This document shows, in pieces, positions 1 through 6,317 of a stretch of DNA of 8,219 nt; the first letter of the stretch is position 1, and each line of letters starts with the position of its first letter. The DNA comes from an uncultured Acidimicrobiia bacterium (GTDB taxonomy: Bacteria; Actinomycetota; Acidimicrobiia; Spongiisociales; JAENVV01): positions 1 through 8,219 of the forward strand of contig CAJQPD010000376.1 of the NCBI GenBank assembly GCA_905480085.1. The letters run 5' to 3'. The translations under genes were made by a program, and so were the position numbers. The notes under the pieces are model-generated. The model made no database searches. It had not been told where the DNA came from and worked only from the letters and a program-made list of their open reading frames with translations.

Positions 1-541
1 CCGGCGGTGGGGGACTGTCCGCTGTGTTTGAACAGGTGCTGTTCGGTGTGCGGACCAGGCTGATGGTGTCGATCATGTGGACGGGTACTCGAATGGTGCG
101 ACCCTTGTCGGCGATCGCTCTGGTAATGGCCTGACGGATCCACCAGGTGGCATACGTCGAGAACTTGAAGCCTTTGCGGTACTCGAATTTCTCAACGGCC
201 CGAATGAGGCCCAGGTTCCCCTCCTGGATGAGGTCGAGCAGGGGGAGTGAGGCTTTCGAATACCGTTTGGCGATCGAAACGACCAGGCGCAGGTTCGCAT
301 TGATGAACGCCTGACGGGCCTCAATCCCCCTACGGACAGCCCGATCCAGTCTGATTCGCTCCGGGATCGTGTGGTCATTTCGATTGGCGAGCTTTTCGGA
401 AGCTTCCTTGCCCGCCTCGATGGTCTTGGCCAGGTCTACTTCCTGATCGGCTGTGAGAAGTTCAAACGAGCCAACACTGTCCAAGTACTGTCGGAGGTCC
501 TCGTTGCCTTCTGGACTACTCGATCTGGCGGCCATCAACAT
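1..541 (-). CDS. RNA polymerase sigma-70 family factor, N-terminal part, with apparent frameshift near the window edge
   Basis: This is a primary-like or group 2 sigma factor that would direct RNA polymerase to promoters. From the ATG at 541, region 1.2 is seen at residues 14-45 ([20 protein letters not shown], then [11 protein letters not shown]). Region 2 follows at about 77-158, with [34 protein letters not shown] and [18 protein letters not shown], ending in [11 protein letters not shown], the usual lead into region 3. There is no long N-terminal extension of the housekeeping SigA type. At about residue 165 (bases 46-50) the frame stops resembling region 3. Removing one GT repeat on the plus strand (AC on the coding strand) restores [16 protein letters not shown], which matches the start of region 3. 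The frame stays open to base 1 either way, so the gene may be broken, mis-sequenced or simply divergent there. The start is uncertain: ATG 535, ATG 541 and GTG 544 are all in frame, none has a clear Shine-Dalgarno, and the frame is open further upstream. Confidence 0.9.
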   Translation of the reverse strand, partial: MLMAARSSSPEGNEDLRQYLDSVGSFELLTADQEVDLAKTIEAGKEASEKLANRNDHTIPERIRLDRAVRRGIEARQAFINANLRLVVSIAKRYSKASLPLLDLIQEGNLGLIRAVEKFEYRKGFKFSTYATWWIRQAITRAIADKGRTIRVPVHMIDTISLVRTPNSTCSNTADSPPPP

Positions 542-568
542 CACTTTGTTTGTAGGGAAGCGTCGCGG

Positions 569-574
569 ATAGTA
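569..574 (-). promoter_or_regulatory. Possible -10 box for the sigma factor gene
   Basis: On the minus strand TACTAT fits the TAnnnT pattern of a -10 element. It would place the transcription start about 20 bases before the ATG at 541. No good -35 is visible at the usual distance, so this is a weak call. Confidence 0.25.
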
Positions 575-611
575 CCGACGCAACCACCGATGTTTGCGTC
601 TTTCATTTGAG

Positions 612-643
612 TTGGACAGCGAACGGGCGGTGTGGTCTCATAT
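612..643 (+). promoter_or_regulatory. Possible promoter of tRNA-Val
   Basis: TTGGAC at 612-617 resembles a -35 element. TCTCAT (636-641) or TCATAT (638-643) could be the -10, with spacers of 18 or 20 bases. Either would start transcription just before the mature tRNA 5' end at 652. Both matches are imperfect. Confidence 0.3.
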
Positions 644-651
644 GGGCCGAC

Positions 652-727
652 GGGGACGTAGCTCAGTTGGGAGAGCGCTGCCCTTACAAGGCAGAGGTCG
701 TCGGTTCGAGCCCGGCCGTCCCCACCA
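652..727 (+). tRNA. tRNA-Val, anticodon TAC
   Basis: A complete cloverleaf can be drawn by hand. The acceptor stem GGGGACG (652-658) pairs perfectly with CGTCCCC (717-723). The D stem is GCTC/GAGC (661-664/673-676). The anticodon stem CTGCC/GGCAG (678-682/690-694) encloses the loop CTTACAA with anticodon TAC at 685-687, which reads GTA and related valine codons. The T arm is GTCGG-TTCGAGC-CCGGC (700-716) with one wobble pair. The discriminator is A724 and the terminal CCA (725-727) is encoded. All conserved loop bases expected for a functional tRNA are present. It is transcribed divergently from the sigma factor gene. Confidence 0.97.
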
Positions 728-1028
728 GGGGTTTTACCCAAAATCCCACACCAGTCTTAGCAAAACTGGTCCGTCACGCTTGTCATCACTTCGCAGTAGT
801 TTGCGCTTCTTATGGGCGAATTCCGGACTTAATCTGGACTCTCTGGTCCAAATCCGGGCCTAATCCGGACCAAAATACCGGTTCAAAATCGAGTGGGATA
901 ATTCGAAAGAAATCCGAGTGACAATCGCAAAGCGGCCCAACATGACGCTTAATCGGTTCCGGCTTCTGCCCCGACCTAGGCGATCACGTCGATCCCTGCC
1001 TGTTCCTGGCGATCGTGCGAGGTTCTTC
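728..1028. other. Non-coding gap between tRNA-Val and the cyclase gene
   Basis: No credible gene is seen here. The open frames lack family resemblance or a ribosome binding site and overlap the tRNA or the cyclase gene. Just after the tRNA there is a small hairpin, ACCAGT (750-755) with ACTGGT (765-770), which could help end the tRNA transcript but has no T tract. The main structure is a set of short periodic CCGGAC-like motifs between 819 and 883, listed separately. The 3' end of the minus-strand cyclase transcript must also fall here, but no strong terminator was seen for it. Confidence 0.5.
819..883. repeat. Degenerate 10-11 bp periodic repeat (AATCCGGACC type)
   Basis: Successive units begin at about 10-11 base steps: AATTCCGGACT (819), TAATCTGGACT (830), AATCCGGGCC (851), TAATCCGGACC (861) and AAAATACCGGTT (872). 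Between 841 and 849 the motif appears inverted as CTCTGGTCC. The spacing is close to one turn of the DNA helix. The repeats are imperfect and short, so this is either an array of protein-binding sites or a chance low-complexity stretch. Confidence 0.4.
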
Positions 1029-1838
1029 TCAGCGTCCTGTTCGCAGGAGCTCGAAGACGCGAGTCGGGTCGGCGAATCCCTTCAATGGCCGTTCATCAGC
1101 CTCATCAAAAGGGAAACCCTTCTCGGTGCCCAGATCGCGGACCACGTCGGAGGTAAGGATGCGTCCTGCGTCGGCGGCGTCGCAGATCCGGCTGGCAAGG
1201 TTTACCGCCGATCCGAAAATGTCATCGTTGTGTTGGACCGGTTGTCCGGCGGCCATCCCGATTCGGACTCGTAGCTCAGGTGTTGCACCTTCCCGGGTTC
1301 GAGTGTCGAATCCGTCCTGAATTGCCACGGAGCATTTCAGAGCATGCTCCACGTCATCAAACGAGGCCATGATTCCGTCGCCGGTGTGCTTAACCTCACG
1401 TCCCCGCGACGCCACGAGCGCCCGGCGGATGATGAGGTCGTGCTCGGTGAGCAAGACCATGAACTCCGACTCCCCGACTGCCTGTAACAGGGAAGTCGAA
1501 CCTTCCAAGTCTGTAAAGAGGACTATGCGGAAGGGACTCTCGACTTCGGTGTGGTCGATGGGATCGTTGATCTTGCCCAGAAACTGAAGAACATTGTTTT
1601 CAGAGACGCTGATAATCTCATGGGGCATCAGGCCATGGGATTCCATGTGCGATCTCTCCAAGTCTTCACGGGACGGTGCCTTGGCGAAACAAAACGCCTC
1701 TCCGGTGTCGGCATCGAACCAATAGGAAAGGAACTGCACGCCGTGTTTGGCCGAGATCTCAAGATCCCGCGCGTGGGCCTGGGCCACCTGTTCGGCGGTA
1801 GCGTCTGGTACTTCATGACGGTCCATGTAGAGCGGCAT
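1029..1838 (-). CDS. DUF4242 (nickel-binding-type) domain fused to class III adenylate cyclase
   Basis: The 269-residue protein should make cyclic AMP from ATP in the cytoplasm; no membrane segment or signal peptide is seen. Residues 1-85 form a DUF4242 domain (MPLYMDRHEV, FLSYWFDADTGEAFCF, SHMESHGLMPHEII), the family of the Streptomyces coelicolor nickel-binding protein SCO4226. His8, His32, His64, His68 and Cys50 are candidate metal ligands. Residues 102-267 are a cyclase catalytic domain. All six expected active-site residues are present: metal-binding Asp110 (FTDLEGST) and Asp154 (HTGDGIMASF), purine-selecting Lys150 and Asp206, and transition-state Asn213 and Arg217 (VNLASR). The Lys/Asp pair points to ATP, not GTP. 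The spacing matches mycobacterial class III enzymes. The ATG at 1838 has a good AGGAG (plus-strand 1845-1849) six bases upstream. Inference: the small domain senses a metal or ligand and tunes cyclase activity. The domain order is clear; the regulation is not shown. Confidence 0.93.
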   Translation of the reverse strand: MPLYMDRHEVPDATAEQVAQAHARDLEISAKHGVQFLSYWFDADTGEAFCFAKAPSREDLERSHMESHGLMPHEIISVSENNVLQFLGKINDPIDHTEVESPFRIVLFTDLEGSTSLLQAVGESEFMVLLTEHDLIIRRALVASRGREVKHTGDGIMASFDDVEHALKCSVAIQDGFDTRTREGATPELRVRIGMAAGQPVQHNDDIFGSAVNLASRICDAADAGRILTSDVVRDLGTEKGFPFDEADERPLKGFADPTRVFELLRTGR

Positions 1839-1978
1839 TCGCTTCTCCTGGTCGTGCGGGCCGTGGTTTCACTTTGATTTCCGTCGCGCCACGGACCCGG
1901 AATCATCACAGTTAGGGTAATCGCCCCATCGGGCTCCGCTGCCGAGGGTCATGTGTCAGGCTTAAAGTCTTCATGCCA

Positions 1979-1999
1979 GTCAGGGAAACCGTACCTGAC
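1979..1999 (-). terminator. Weak hairpin downstream of the DUF4386 gene
   Basis: GTCAGG (1979-1984) pairs with CCTGAC (1994-1999) around a nine-base loop, about 40 bases past the stop of the minus-strand gene at 2039. No T tract follows. It may separate that transcript from the downstream cyclase gene. Confidence 0.3.
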
Positions 2000-2038
2000 C
2001 CACACACGCTAGTCGGCTCTTGAGCGGCGCGGACCGCG

Positions 2039-2773
2039 TCAACGAGGAGCGCTGACCGGTGGGCGCATGCCTTTGGTGAGGAGGTATCCGATGATCCAGA
2101 CTTCGCCGATTGTCGCTGGGAAGGCCAGCGCGTCCTCGAGACCGCCGGACTCCGGGATCAGGAATCCCACGTAGGAGGCGAGAATGTAGCAGACGCCTCC
2201 GGTGACCAGGACCCATCCCAAGAGGCGCGGCATGGTGCCTGATTTGAGAACGAGGTAGCCCATCGGAATCAGCCATAGCCCGAAGAAAATACTGCCGACG
2301 GACCAGGTCGCATCGTTGAGGTCGTACAGCAACTGAACGCTCGCCGCCGGGTCGCCGCCTGGAGCGGGTGTGTCGCCAATGGCTACCGCGAGGGCGGTAG
2401 CGCTGAATGTTGTCGCGATCATGATGGCTACGGCGTTCACCAGCCCGAGTGCTGTCAGCGAAGCGGCCGCAAAAGAATCGACGTGACGGAACAGGCGATA
2501 GAACCACAGGGCAGCGAGCGTCTGGGTGATGACCACTCCGAGATCGAAGCCGATCCCGAGACGGGCGAGCGTTGCGTTCTCCACCAGATTCGCGGCGGTA
2601 GCACCGGGGTCGCCGTCGACATAAAGATTTGAGCGGATGAGCAGAAAGCCGAGGGCGCCGGTGATGGCGAGCCCGAGATACCACAGTGCCGTGACCCGGC
2701 CTGTCCGGGTGAGTGAGGATGATGGGTCTCCACCAGTTGTTGGAGTGAGATTGGCGTTCGCGGACGAAGCCAT
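2039..2773 (-). CDS. DUF4386 family integral membrane protein
   Basis: A 244-residue polytopic membrane protein of unknown function. Hydrophobic segments lie at about 28-47, 72-95, 101-133, 156-176, 183-206 and 214-233, giving six helices. The family pattern is clear: GDPGATAANLVENATLARLG after the first helix, then WSVGSIFFGLWLIPMGYLVL, then KSGTMPRLLGWVLVTGGVCY, and a C-terminal IGEVWIIGYLLTKGMR. The first 25 residues are polar and low in complexity and should be cytoplasmic or disordered. The ATG at 2773 is preceded by AGAAGG (plus-strand 2779-2784) at a five-base distance, which supports this start. The gene lies 200 bases upstream of the cyclase gene on the same strand, with a weak hairpin between, so co-transcription is possible but not indicated. 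No biochemical role is assigned to this family. Confidence 0.88.
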   Translation of the reverse strand: MASSANANLTPTTGGDPSSSLTRTGRVTALWYLGLAITGALGFLLIRSNLYVDGDPGATAANLVENATLARLGIGFDLGVVITQTLAALWFYRLFRHVDSFAAASLTALGLVNAVAIMIATTFSATALAVAIGDTPAPGGDPAASVQLLYDLNDATWSVGSIFFGLWLIPMGYLVLKSGTMPRLLGWVLVTGGVCYILASYVGFLIPESGGLEDALAFPATIGEVWIIGYLLTKGMRPPVSAPR

Positions 2774-3118
2774 GTGCGCCTTCTTTCGGGAGGTCTGAAA
2801 GCATTCCGCTCACGATGGCAATCCACCGTACCGCGCCTGCTCACAATGGCCACCCTAGTCGGCCTGCCCGTGATCGGTCCGGGGCGGTCGATGCCAGGCG
2901 GGTCGCCGCGTCAAATCCCTGACACCGCAGGAACGTACGCCGGCACCGGCTGAAGCCTCTTTTCACACCTCTAAGAACGAAAGACGATGGGCCGAACACG
3001 AGGGCTCTTCTCGCCAAAACCTGGTTGGCTTGAGGTCCCCGGGCGGCCGTCAGCGGGGGAGTGTCGGGTGTAGTCATATCAGGCCTATTTGGGCCTAGAC
3101 GCATGCCCCACCGGAGCG

Positions 3119-3124
3119 TATGAT
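3119..3124 (+). promoter_or_regulatory. Probable -10 box for the secreted protein gene
   Basis: TATGAT matches the consensus -10 (TATAAT) in five of six positions. It lies nine bases before the palindrome at 3133, so a start near 3131 would place that palindrome over the first transcribed bases. No convincing -35 is seen 17 bases upstream, which suggests an activator or another sigma factor if the box is real. Confidence 0.4.
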
Positions 3125-3132
3125 CCGTCTTA

Positions 3133-3150
3133 ACTGGACGAACGTCCAGT
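3133..3150. promoter_or_regulatory. Perfect 18-bp palindromic operator candidate
   Basis: ACTGGACG, a two-base AA centre, then CGTCCAGT: the two eight-base arms are exact reverse complements. Size and symmetry fit a dimeric repressor of the TetR type, whose sites often have this form, though no regulator gene of that kind is present in the window. The position just past a TATGAT box suggests repression by blocking initiation or early elongation of the gene at 3272. Confidence 0.6.
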
Positions 3151-3271
3151 GGAAAGCTGACGAGATTGCTTCTGACCGCAACCTCAGATCAAACCAGGTG
3201 AGACCTGAAACTCAGCTCGTGACACCAGTTGCGCCCACCGGATTGGGCGAAGTAGGAGGGGGTTCTTCTTT

Positions 3272-5017
3272 ATGCGACGCATTATCTTCTTGACCGTTCT
3301 CACGATGGTTGTGGCAACAGTCCCGACAGCGGCGATGGCAGCCGTTCCCGCTAATGACGACATCGCGGGCGCCAAGCCCGTTACGGCGATCCCGTACAGC
3401 GATTCTGTTTCCGTAAGTGAGGCCACGACCCAGGCGGGAGAAGTGGTTGAAACGTGCGCCCCGTTCGCCAATACGGTCTGGTATGCGGTCACGCTTGGCT
3501 CAGATCGCGACGTTCGGGTCGATACGGCCGGCTCCAACTATGACACGGCACTGGCCGTTTGGGTCGGCTCCGAGTTTGACACCGCCACGTTGATTGCATG
3601 CAACGACGACACGTTTGACGGCCTCCAGTCGGCATTGACCTTCCCAGCGATAGCGGGCACAACGTACTTTGTTCAGGTCGGAGCGTTCTTTGAAGCGCCG
3701 CCCGATGCCGTGTTGCAGATCTCGTTCGTAAAGCCGAAGCCCGGCAATCGCCCAACCGTATACAAGGACATGTTCCGGGGATCAATCGCCGAGGTCTATG
3801 ACGAATCGTTCGACGAGGTCACCGGGACATACAGCTTTGCGGGAGCTCAAGTAGTTGACGGATCGGCCAAGACGAAAGGCAACCGCTCAGAGAAGTTCTC
3901 GACGTTGTTCATAAATACGTCCGACTCGACGTTCGACGAAGTCAACCAGACCTACACGTTCACGGATTGGTTCGGGTACGCCGACCTTGCCCCGAACCAG
4001 TTCTCCATGGATCGTAAGCTGGCCGGAGCCGCGGTGACGGCCGATCTGACGTTGACCGGGTACACGTGCGTCGAGGACTGGATTAACGAAACCTACGAGT
4101 GCACCGACCTCGGGACGGCTGACGTCACCGTCGACATTGATTGGACCGGCCAGGGACCGGTGATCCGTTCAAGTTCGCGGTCGACGGAGCAGTTCGACGG
4201 GTTCCGGATGCGGTTCTCGGGGCGTTCGACCAGTCGCGATGCGAGTGTGGCCGGCGGTGCTTCGGGTGAGGTGACCATCGATCTGTCCGGAGCCTATGGA
4301 AGGCTTGCCAACGACGCCAACGGCTCATGGTTCTGGGCCCCGGCCGACGCAGGAGGCGGTTTCTTCGGGTCAGGTATGAGTGGCTCGCAGACGCTGTTTG
4401 CGGATACCGCATTGGCTGGAATGCCTTCGGTCATGTCGGAGCGGTTCAATGGCAGCTTCGCCGATGCTTACGTAGACAACTTCGATGAGGAGGCCGGGAC
4501 ATACTCGTCCCACCAGGTGTCACTTGTCACAGGCCGGAGCAAGCTGAAAGGTGAGCGCTGGGTTGCGATGGATCAACTGTGGGTGTCCAGCTATGAAGAG
4601 ACGTTTGATGAGGCAACCGAGACCGCTACGTCGACCAGCTGGTACGGCGGAACGGAGCTGATGCGAGATGAGTTTGCTTTCGCCCGGCGATTGGGCGGGG
4701 CCGACGTGAGCGCAACGGTCATGTTGTACGGCGAAACCTGCACGTATTCGTACCCGGACGACGCATATGAGTGCGAGTCACTTGGCGAGACAGAAGTCGT
4801 GGTCGACGCTACCTGGGTGGGAGAGGGGAGCACCTACTCGTCTTCGGAAAGCTTCCAGGAGCAGGTCGACGGGACGATGTTCAGGTTCCGCGGTCGATTC
4901 AGCGGCCGTTCGGCAATGGTGAGTGGAGAGGTTGTCGGAGGGTCGATCGGGTGGAGTTTTGACGGTGCCTACGGGCAACTCGGTTCCCAGGCAACAGGCA
5001 ACTGGTACAAGAGCTGA
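3272..5017 (+). CDS. Secreted protein: PPC-like domain plus two tandem copies of an unrecognised domain
   Basis: A 581-residue exported protein of unknown function. A signal peptide is evident: MRR, a hydrophobic core at 4-18 and a likely cut after AMA at residue 23. Residues 27-153 resemble the PPC-like beta-sandwich domain of bacterial secreted proteins (NTVWYAVTLGSDRDVRVDT, NYDTALAVWVG, ACNDD, GTTYFVQVGAF), with Cys62 and Cys110 as a possible disulfide. Two homologous units follow, at about 168-355 and 392-580. They share FxGS near the start, RxLxGAxV, a Cys pair 11 residues apart (266/277 and 490/501), FRxRFSGRS, an SGEV strand and a final GAYGxLxxxxxGxW. Each unit carries two FDExxxTxT/Y motifs 41 residues apart (180/221 and 404/445). 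The protein is acidic, with no membrane anchor or LPXTG, so it is probably released or held non-covalently. AGGAGG (3254-3259) lies 12 bases before the ATG, a somewhat long spacing. Expression is probably controlled through the upstream palindrome. Binding or adhesion is only a guess. Confidence 0.88.
   Translation: MRRIIFLTVLTMVVATVPTAAMAAVPANDDIAGAKPVTAIPYSDSVSVSEATTQAGEVVETCAPFANTVWYAVTLGSDRDVRVDTAGSNYDTALAVWVGSEFDTATLIACNDDTFDGLQSALTFPAIAGTTYFVQVGAFFEAPPDAVLQISFVKPKPGNRPTVYKDMFRGSIAEVYDESFDEVTGTYSFAGAQVVDGSAKTKGNRSEKFSTLFINTSDSTFDEVNQTYTFTDWFGYADLAPNQFSMDRKLAGAAVTADLTLTGYTCVEDWINETYECTDLGTADVTVDIDWTGQGPVIRSSSRSTEQFDGFRMRFSGRSTSRDASVAGGASGEVTIDLSGAYGRLANDANGSWFWAPADAGGGFFGSGMSGSQTLFADTALAGMPSVMSERFNGSFADAYVDNFDEEAGTYSSHQVSLVTGRSKLKGERWVAMDQLWVSSYEETFDEATETATSTSWYGGTELMRDEFAFARRLGGADVSATVMLYGETCTYSYPDDAYECESLGETEVVVDATWVGEGSTYSSSESFQEQVDGTMFRFRGRFSGRSAMVSGEVVGGSIGWSFDGAYGQLGSQATGNWYKS
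3773..5014 (+). repeat. Intragenic tandem domain duplication (two units, about 190 codons each)
   Basis: Unit A spans about 3773-4336 and unit B about 4445-5014, offset by 224 codons and joined by a Gly/Ser-rich linker (GGGFFGSGMSGS). The similarity is plain in the protein but diverged in the DNA, so the duplication is old and not a recent or unstable repeat. The FDE motifs start at 3809, 3932, 4481 and 4604. Confidence 0.85.
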
Positions 5018-5041
5018 CGGCATTGCCGGCTAGTGATCTAG

Positions 5042-5071
5042 GTGGGGTCCGATCGAAGGATCGGACCCCAC
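5042..5071 (+). terminator. Strong hairpin terminator after the secreted protein gene
   Basis: A perfect 13-bp GC-rich stem, GTGGGGTCCGATC with GATCGGACCCCAC, closes on the loop GAAG, 24 bases past the stop codon at 5017. There is no T tract, as is common for actinobacterial terminators. It is symmetric and could also stop transcription from the other strand. Confidence 0.8.
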
Positions 5072-5274
5072 TGTCCTTCGCACCGACCACGACTTCGATA
5101 CGGCCCCGCACGTAGCGGGATGCAAACCTCACACGAGTCCGATAGGCCATACGCGTACGATAATCTGGTTATGAGCTCCGACCCGCCCTGGGTGGTTGGA
5201 CTCTCACTCCTGATCCCTTGCATCAATGTAGGTTGATGTGGTTGAATCTACCATCTGTCTATTTGACCTATACC

Positions 5275-5280
5275 GGGAGG
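5275..5280 (+). promoter_or_regulatory. Ribosome binding site that sets the start at 5286
   Basis: GGGAGG lies five bases before the GTG at 5286. The frame is open further upstream to a GTG at 5238, but that codon has no comparable site, so the shorter protein is preferred. Confidence 0.7.
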
Positions 5281-5285
5281 CAGAC

Positions 5286-5885
5286 GTGGCTGCATCAACA
5301 CTCCAGGAGATCCTTGCCGAGGCGTTTGAAAACGGCGCCCGGTGGCGCGACGGAATCGCCAAGGAATACCCCGATGACGAACGCAACAAGCGTTCCGCCC
5401 GCGGGCTGAGAGATCTGGCGGTGTACGTTCGTGACCTGGCCGACGACGACCCGAGGATGGTGGCGCTCGAACAAAGTCGGTACGGCGACTTGGAGACTCA
5501 GTTCAATCTGGTCATGAACGACGAAAGTCCGTATCCGTCCTACCTCAAGCAGAACCCGGCGATGTTTCGTTTTCATGACCCGGACGAAACGGTCTCGGCC
5601 ACCTTTGGCATTTTCGTAAAACGCTGGCAGGCCGCCCGCGTGGTCGGACTCATCGGCGATGATCCCAATCAGCTCGTCAAGCGGACTGCCGACGGACTGT
5701 TTGACGGGGTCGATGGGTTGTTGGCGGTCGACGCCCTTCGGGCGTGGGTGAATGACTTCGAAGCCCGGTGTGTTTTACAAGCGCGCGCCGATGGGGCCAC
5801 TTGGGATTACATTGCCCAGAACCTCGGTCAGAGCACTCAAGCGGTCTGGAAGCGCTACCAGGGCGCAGAACCCACCACCAGATAG
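5286..5885 (+). CDS. Uncharacterised protein with C-terminal helix-turn-helix
   Basis: A 199-residue soluble protein from the GTG at 5286 (215 residues if the GTG at 5238 is used). The C-terminal segment, about residues 166-191 of the short form (ARADGATWDYIAQNLGQSTQ then AVWKRY), has the shape of the helix-turn-helix seen in many actinobacterial proteins of the pattern RxxGxSWxxIAxxLGVSRQAxxKRY, so DNA binding is likely. The rest is mainly helical and charged, with no enzyme motif or domain that I recognise. A stretch at about 107-157 (FVKRWQAARVVGLIGDDPNQ onward) leads into the HTH. It stands alone after the terminator at 5042-5071 and converges on the next gene, with nine bases between the stop codons. 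It is probably a transcription regulator, but its targets and any ligand are unknown. The palindrome at 3133 cannot be assigned to it on present evidence. Confidence 0.75.
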   Translation: MAASTLQEILAEAFENGARWRDGIAKEYPDDERNKRSARGLRDLAVYVRDLADDDPRMVALEQSRYGDLETQFNLVMNDESPYPSYLKQNPAMFRFHDPDETVSATFGIFVKRWQAARVVGLIGDDPNQLVKRTADGLFDGVDGLLAVDALRAWVNDFEARCVLQARADGATWDYIAQNLGQSTQAVWKRYQGAEPTTR

Positions 5886-5894
5886 GCGGCTTTG

Positions 5895-6191
5895 CTACCC
5901 GACGGCCTGGAGCTCGTCGAAATTGCCAAACTCCGGATCACCGTCGATGACCGCTGAGAGCTTGGCGGCCCAAGCCTGCGTTTCGGGTCGGTCGTTGTTC
6001 AGCTGGGCTTCTTCTGCCGATGAAAAGTCGATGATGAGTTGGTACCGGTTTGGTGCTTCTCGGTCCACCAGCATCCGGCTGCCCAGGTAACCGGGAGCAT
6101 TACCGAACTCGCCGGCGTGCCAGGCTGCCATCAGATCCGCCAGTGCGGCTCCGTCTGATGAACGCACCAGGATTGTCTGCACGAACTTCAT
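5895..6191 (-). CDS. Small dimeric alpha/beta barrel (antibiotic biosynthesis monooxygenase-like) protein
   Basis: A 98-residue protein with an alternating strand-helix pattern: MKFVQTILVRSSD, a helix (ALADLMAAWHAGEF), GYLGSRMLVDREAPNRYQLI then IDFSSAEEA, and a second helix around 66-82. This is typical of the dimeric alpha/beta barrel fold found in antibiotic biosynthesis monooxygenases and related stress proteins. His25 and the Trp residues could line a pocket, but no catalytic set can be assigned. The frame extends upstream to 6248. The ATG at 6191 is chosen because GGAGG (plus-strand 6197-6201) sits five bases before it and the fold begins at MKFVQ. It is divergent from the DUF421 gene and convergent with the HTH gene. 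Substrate and function are unknown; it may bind a heme or a small hydrophobic compound, or only act as a structural protein. Confidence 0.75.
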   Translation of the reverse strand: MKFVQTILVRSSDGAALADLMAAWHAGEFGNAPGYLGSRMLVDREAPNRYQLIIDFSSAEEAQLNNDRPETQAWAAKLSAVIDGDPEFGNFDELQAVG

Positions 6192-6317
6192 TTCGTCCTC
6201 CAACGATGACTGATACTCCGACGATAGGCGCCCGGCTGGCCAGATCACCTTGACGCAGCGGATTTCTTGAAGGTCCTGTTCGGCTCTCCCGGAGCGTCAA
6301 GGCAGGAACGTTGGAGG

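Larger units (their letters stand above)
2774..3271. other. Long intergenic region with divergent 5' signals
   Basis: This 498-bp stretch separates divergent genes and holds the 5' regions of both. The only sizeable open frame (minus strand, 2841-3104) has no family features, an Arg-rich composition and no ribosome binding site, and I do not accept it. Visible structure includes a short hairpin, AGGCC (3081-3085) with GGCCT (3092-3096), a TATGAT -10-like box (3119-3124) and a perfect 18-bp palindrome (3133-3150). If transcription starts near 3131, the secreted-protein mRNA has a leader of about 140 bases, long enough for post-transcriptional control, but no known riboswitch was recognised. 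Confidence 0.5.

Noticed and set aside
73..378. Alternative minus-strand frame inside the sigma factor gene
   Set aside because: Its product is Arg/Ser-rich without motifs, while the overlapping frame gives sigma regions 1.2 and 2.
541..741. Minus-strand open frame of 66 codons with a GDGRARTDDL-like peptide
   Set aside because: This is the antisense translation of a tRNA, a well-known source of false gene calls.
652..780. tRNA-linked integration site of a mobile element
   Set aside because: No duplicated tRNA 3' end and no integrase were seen in the window.
819..883. CRISPR array
   Set aside because: The repeats are 10-11 bases, degenerate and contiguous, with no spacers and no cas genes nearby.
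594..921. Plus-strand open frames across the tRNA region
   Set aside because: They run straight through the complete tRNA-Val gene, and their translations show no family features.
1980..2813. Long minus-strand open frame overlapping the DUF4386 gene
   Set aside because: Rich in Arg, His and Ser, as expected of a shifted frame; the overlapping frame is a clear membrane protein family member.
2841..3104. Open frame of 87 codons on the minus strand in the long intergenic gap
   Set aside because: Arg-rich composition, no ribosome binding site, no recognisable fold or family; it looks like a chance frame in GC-rich DNA.
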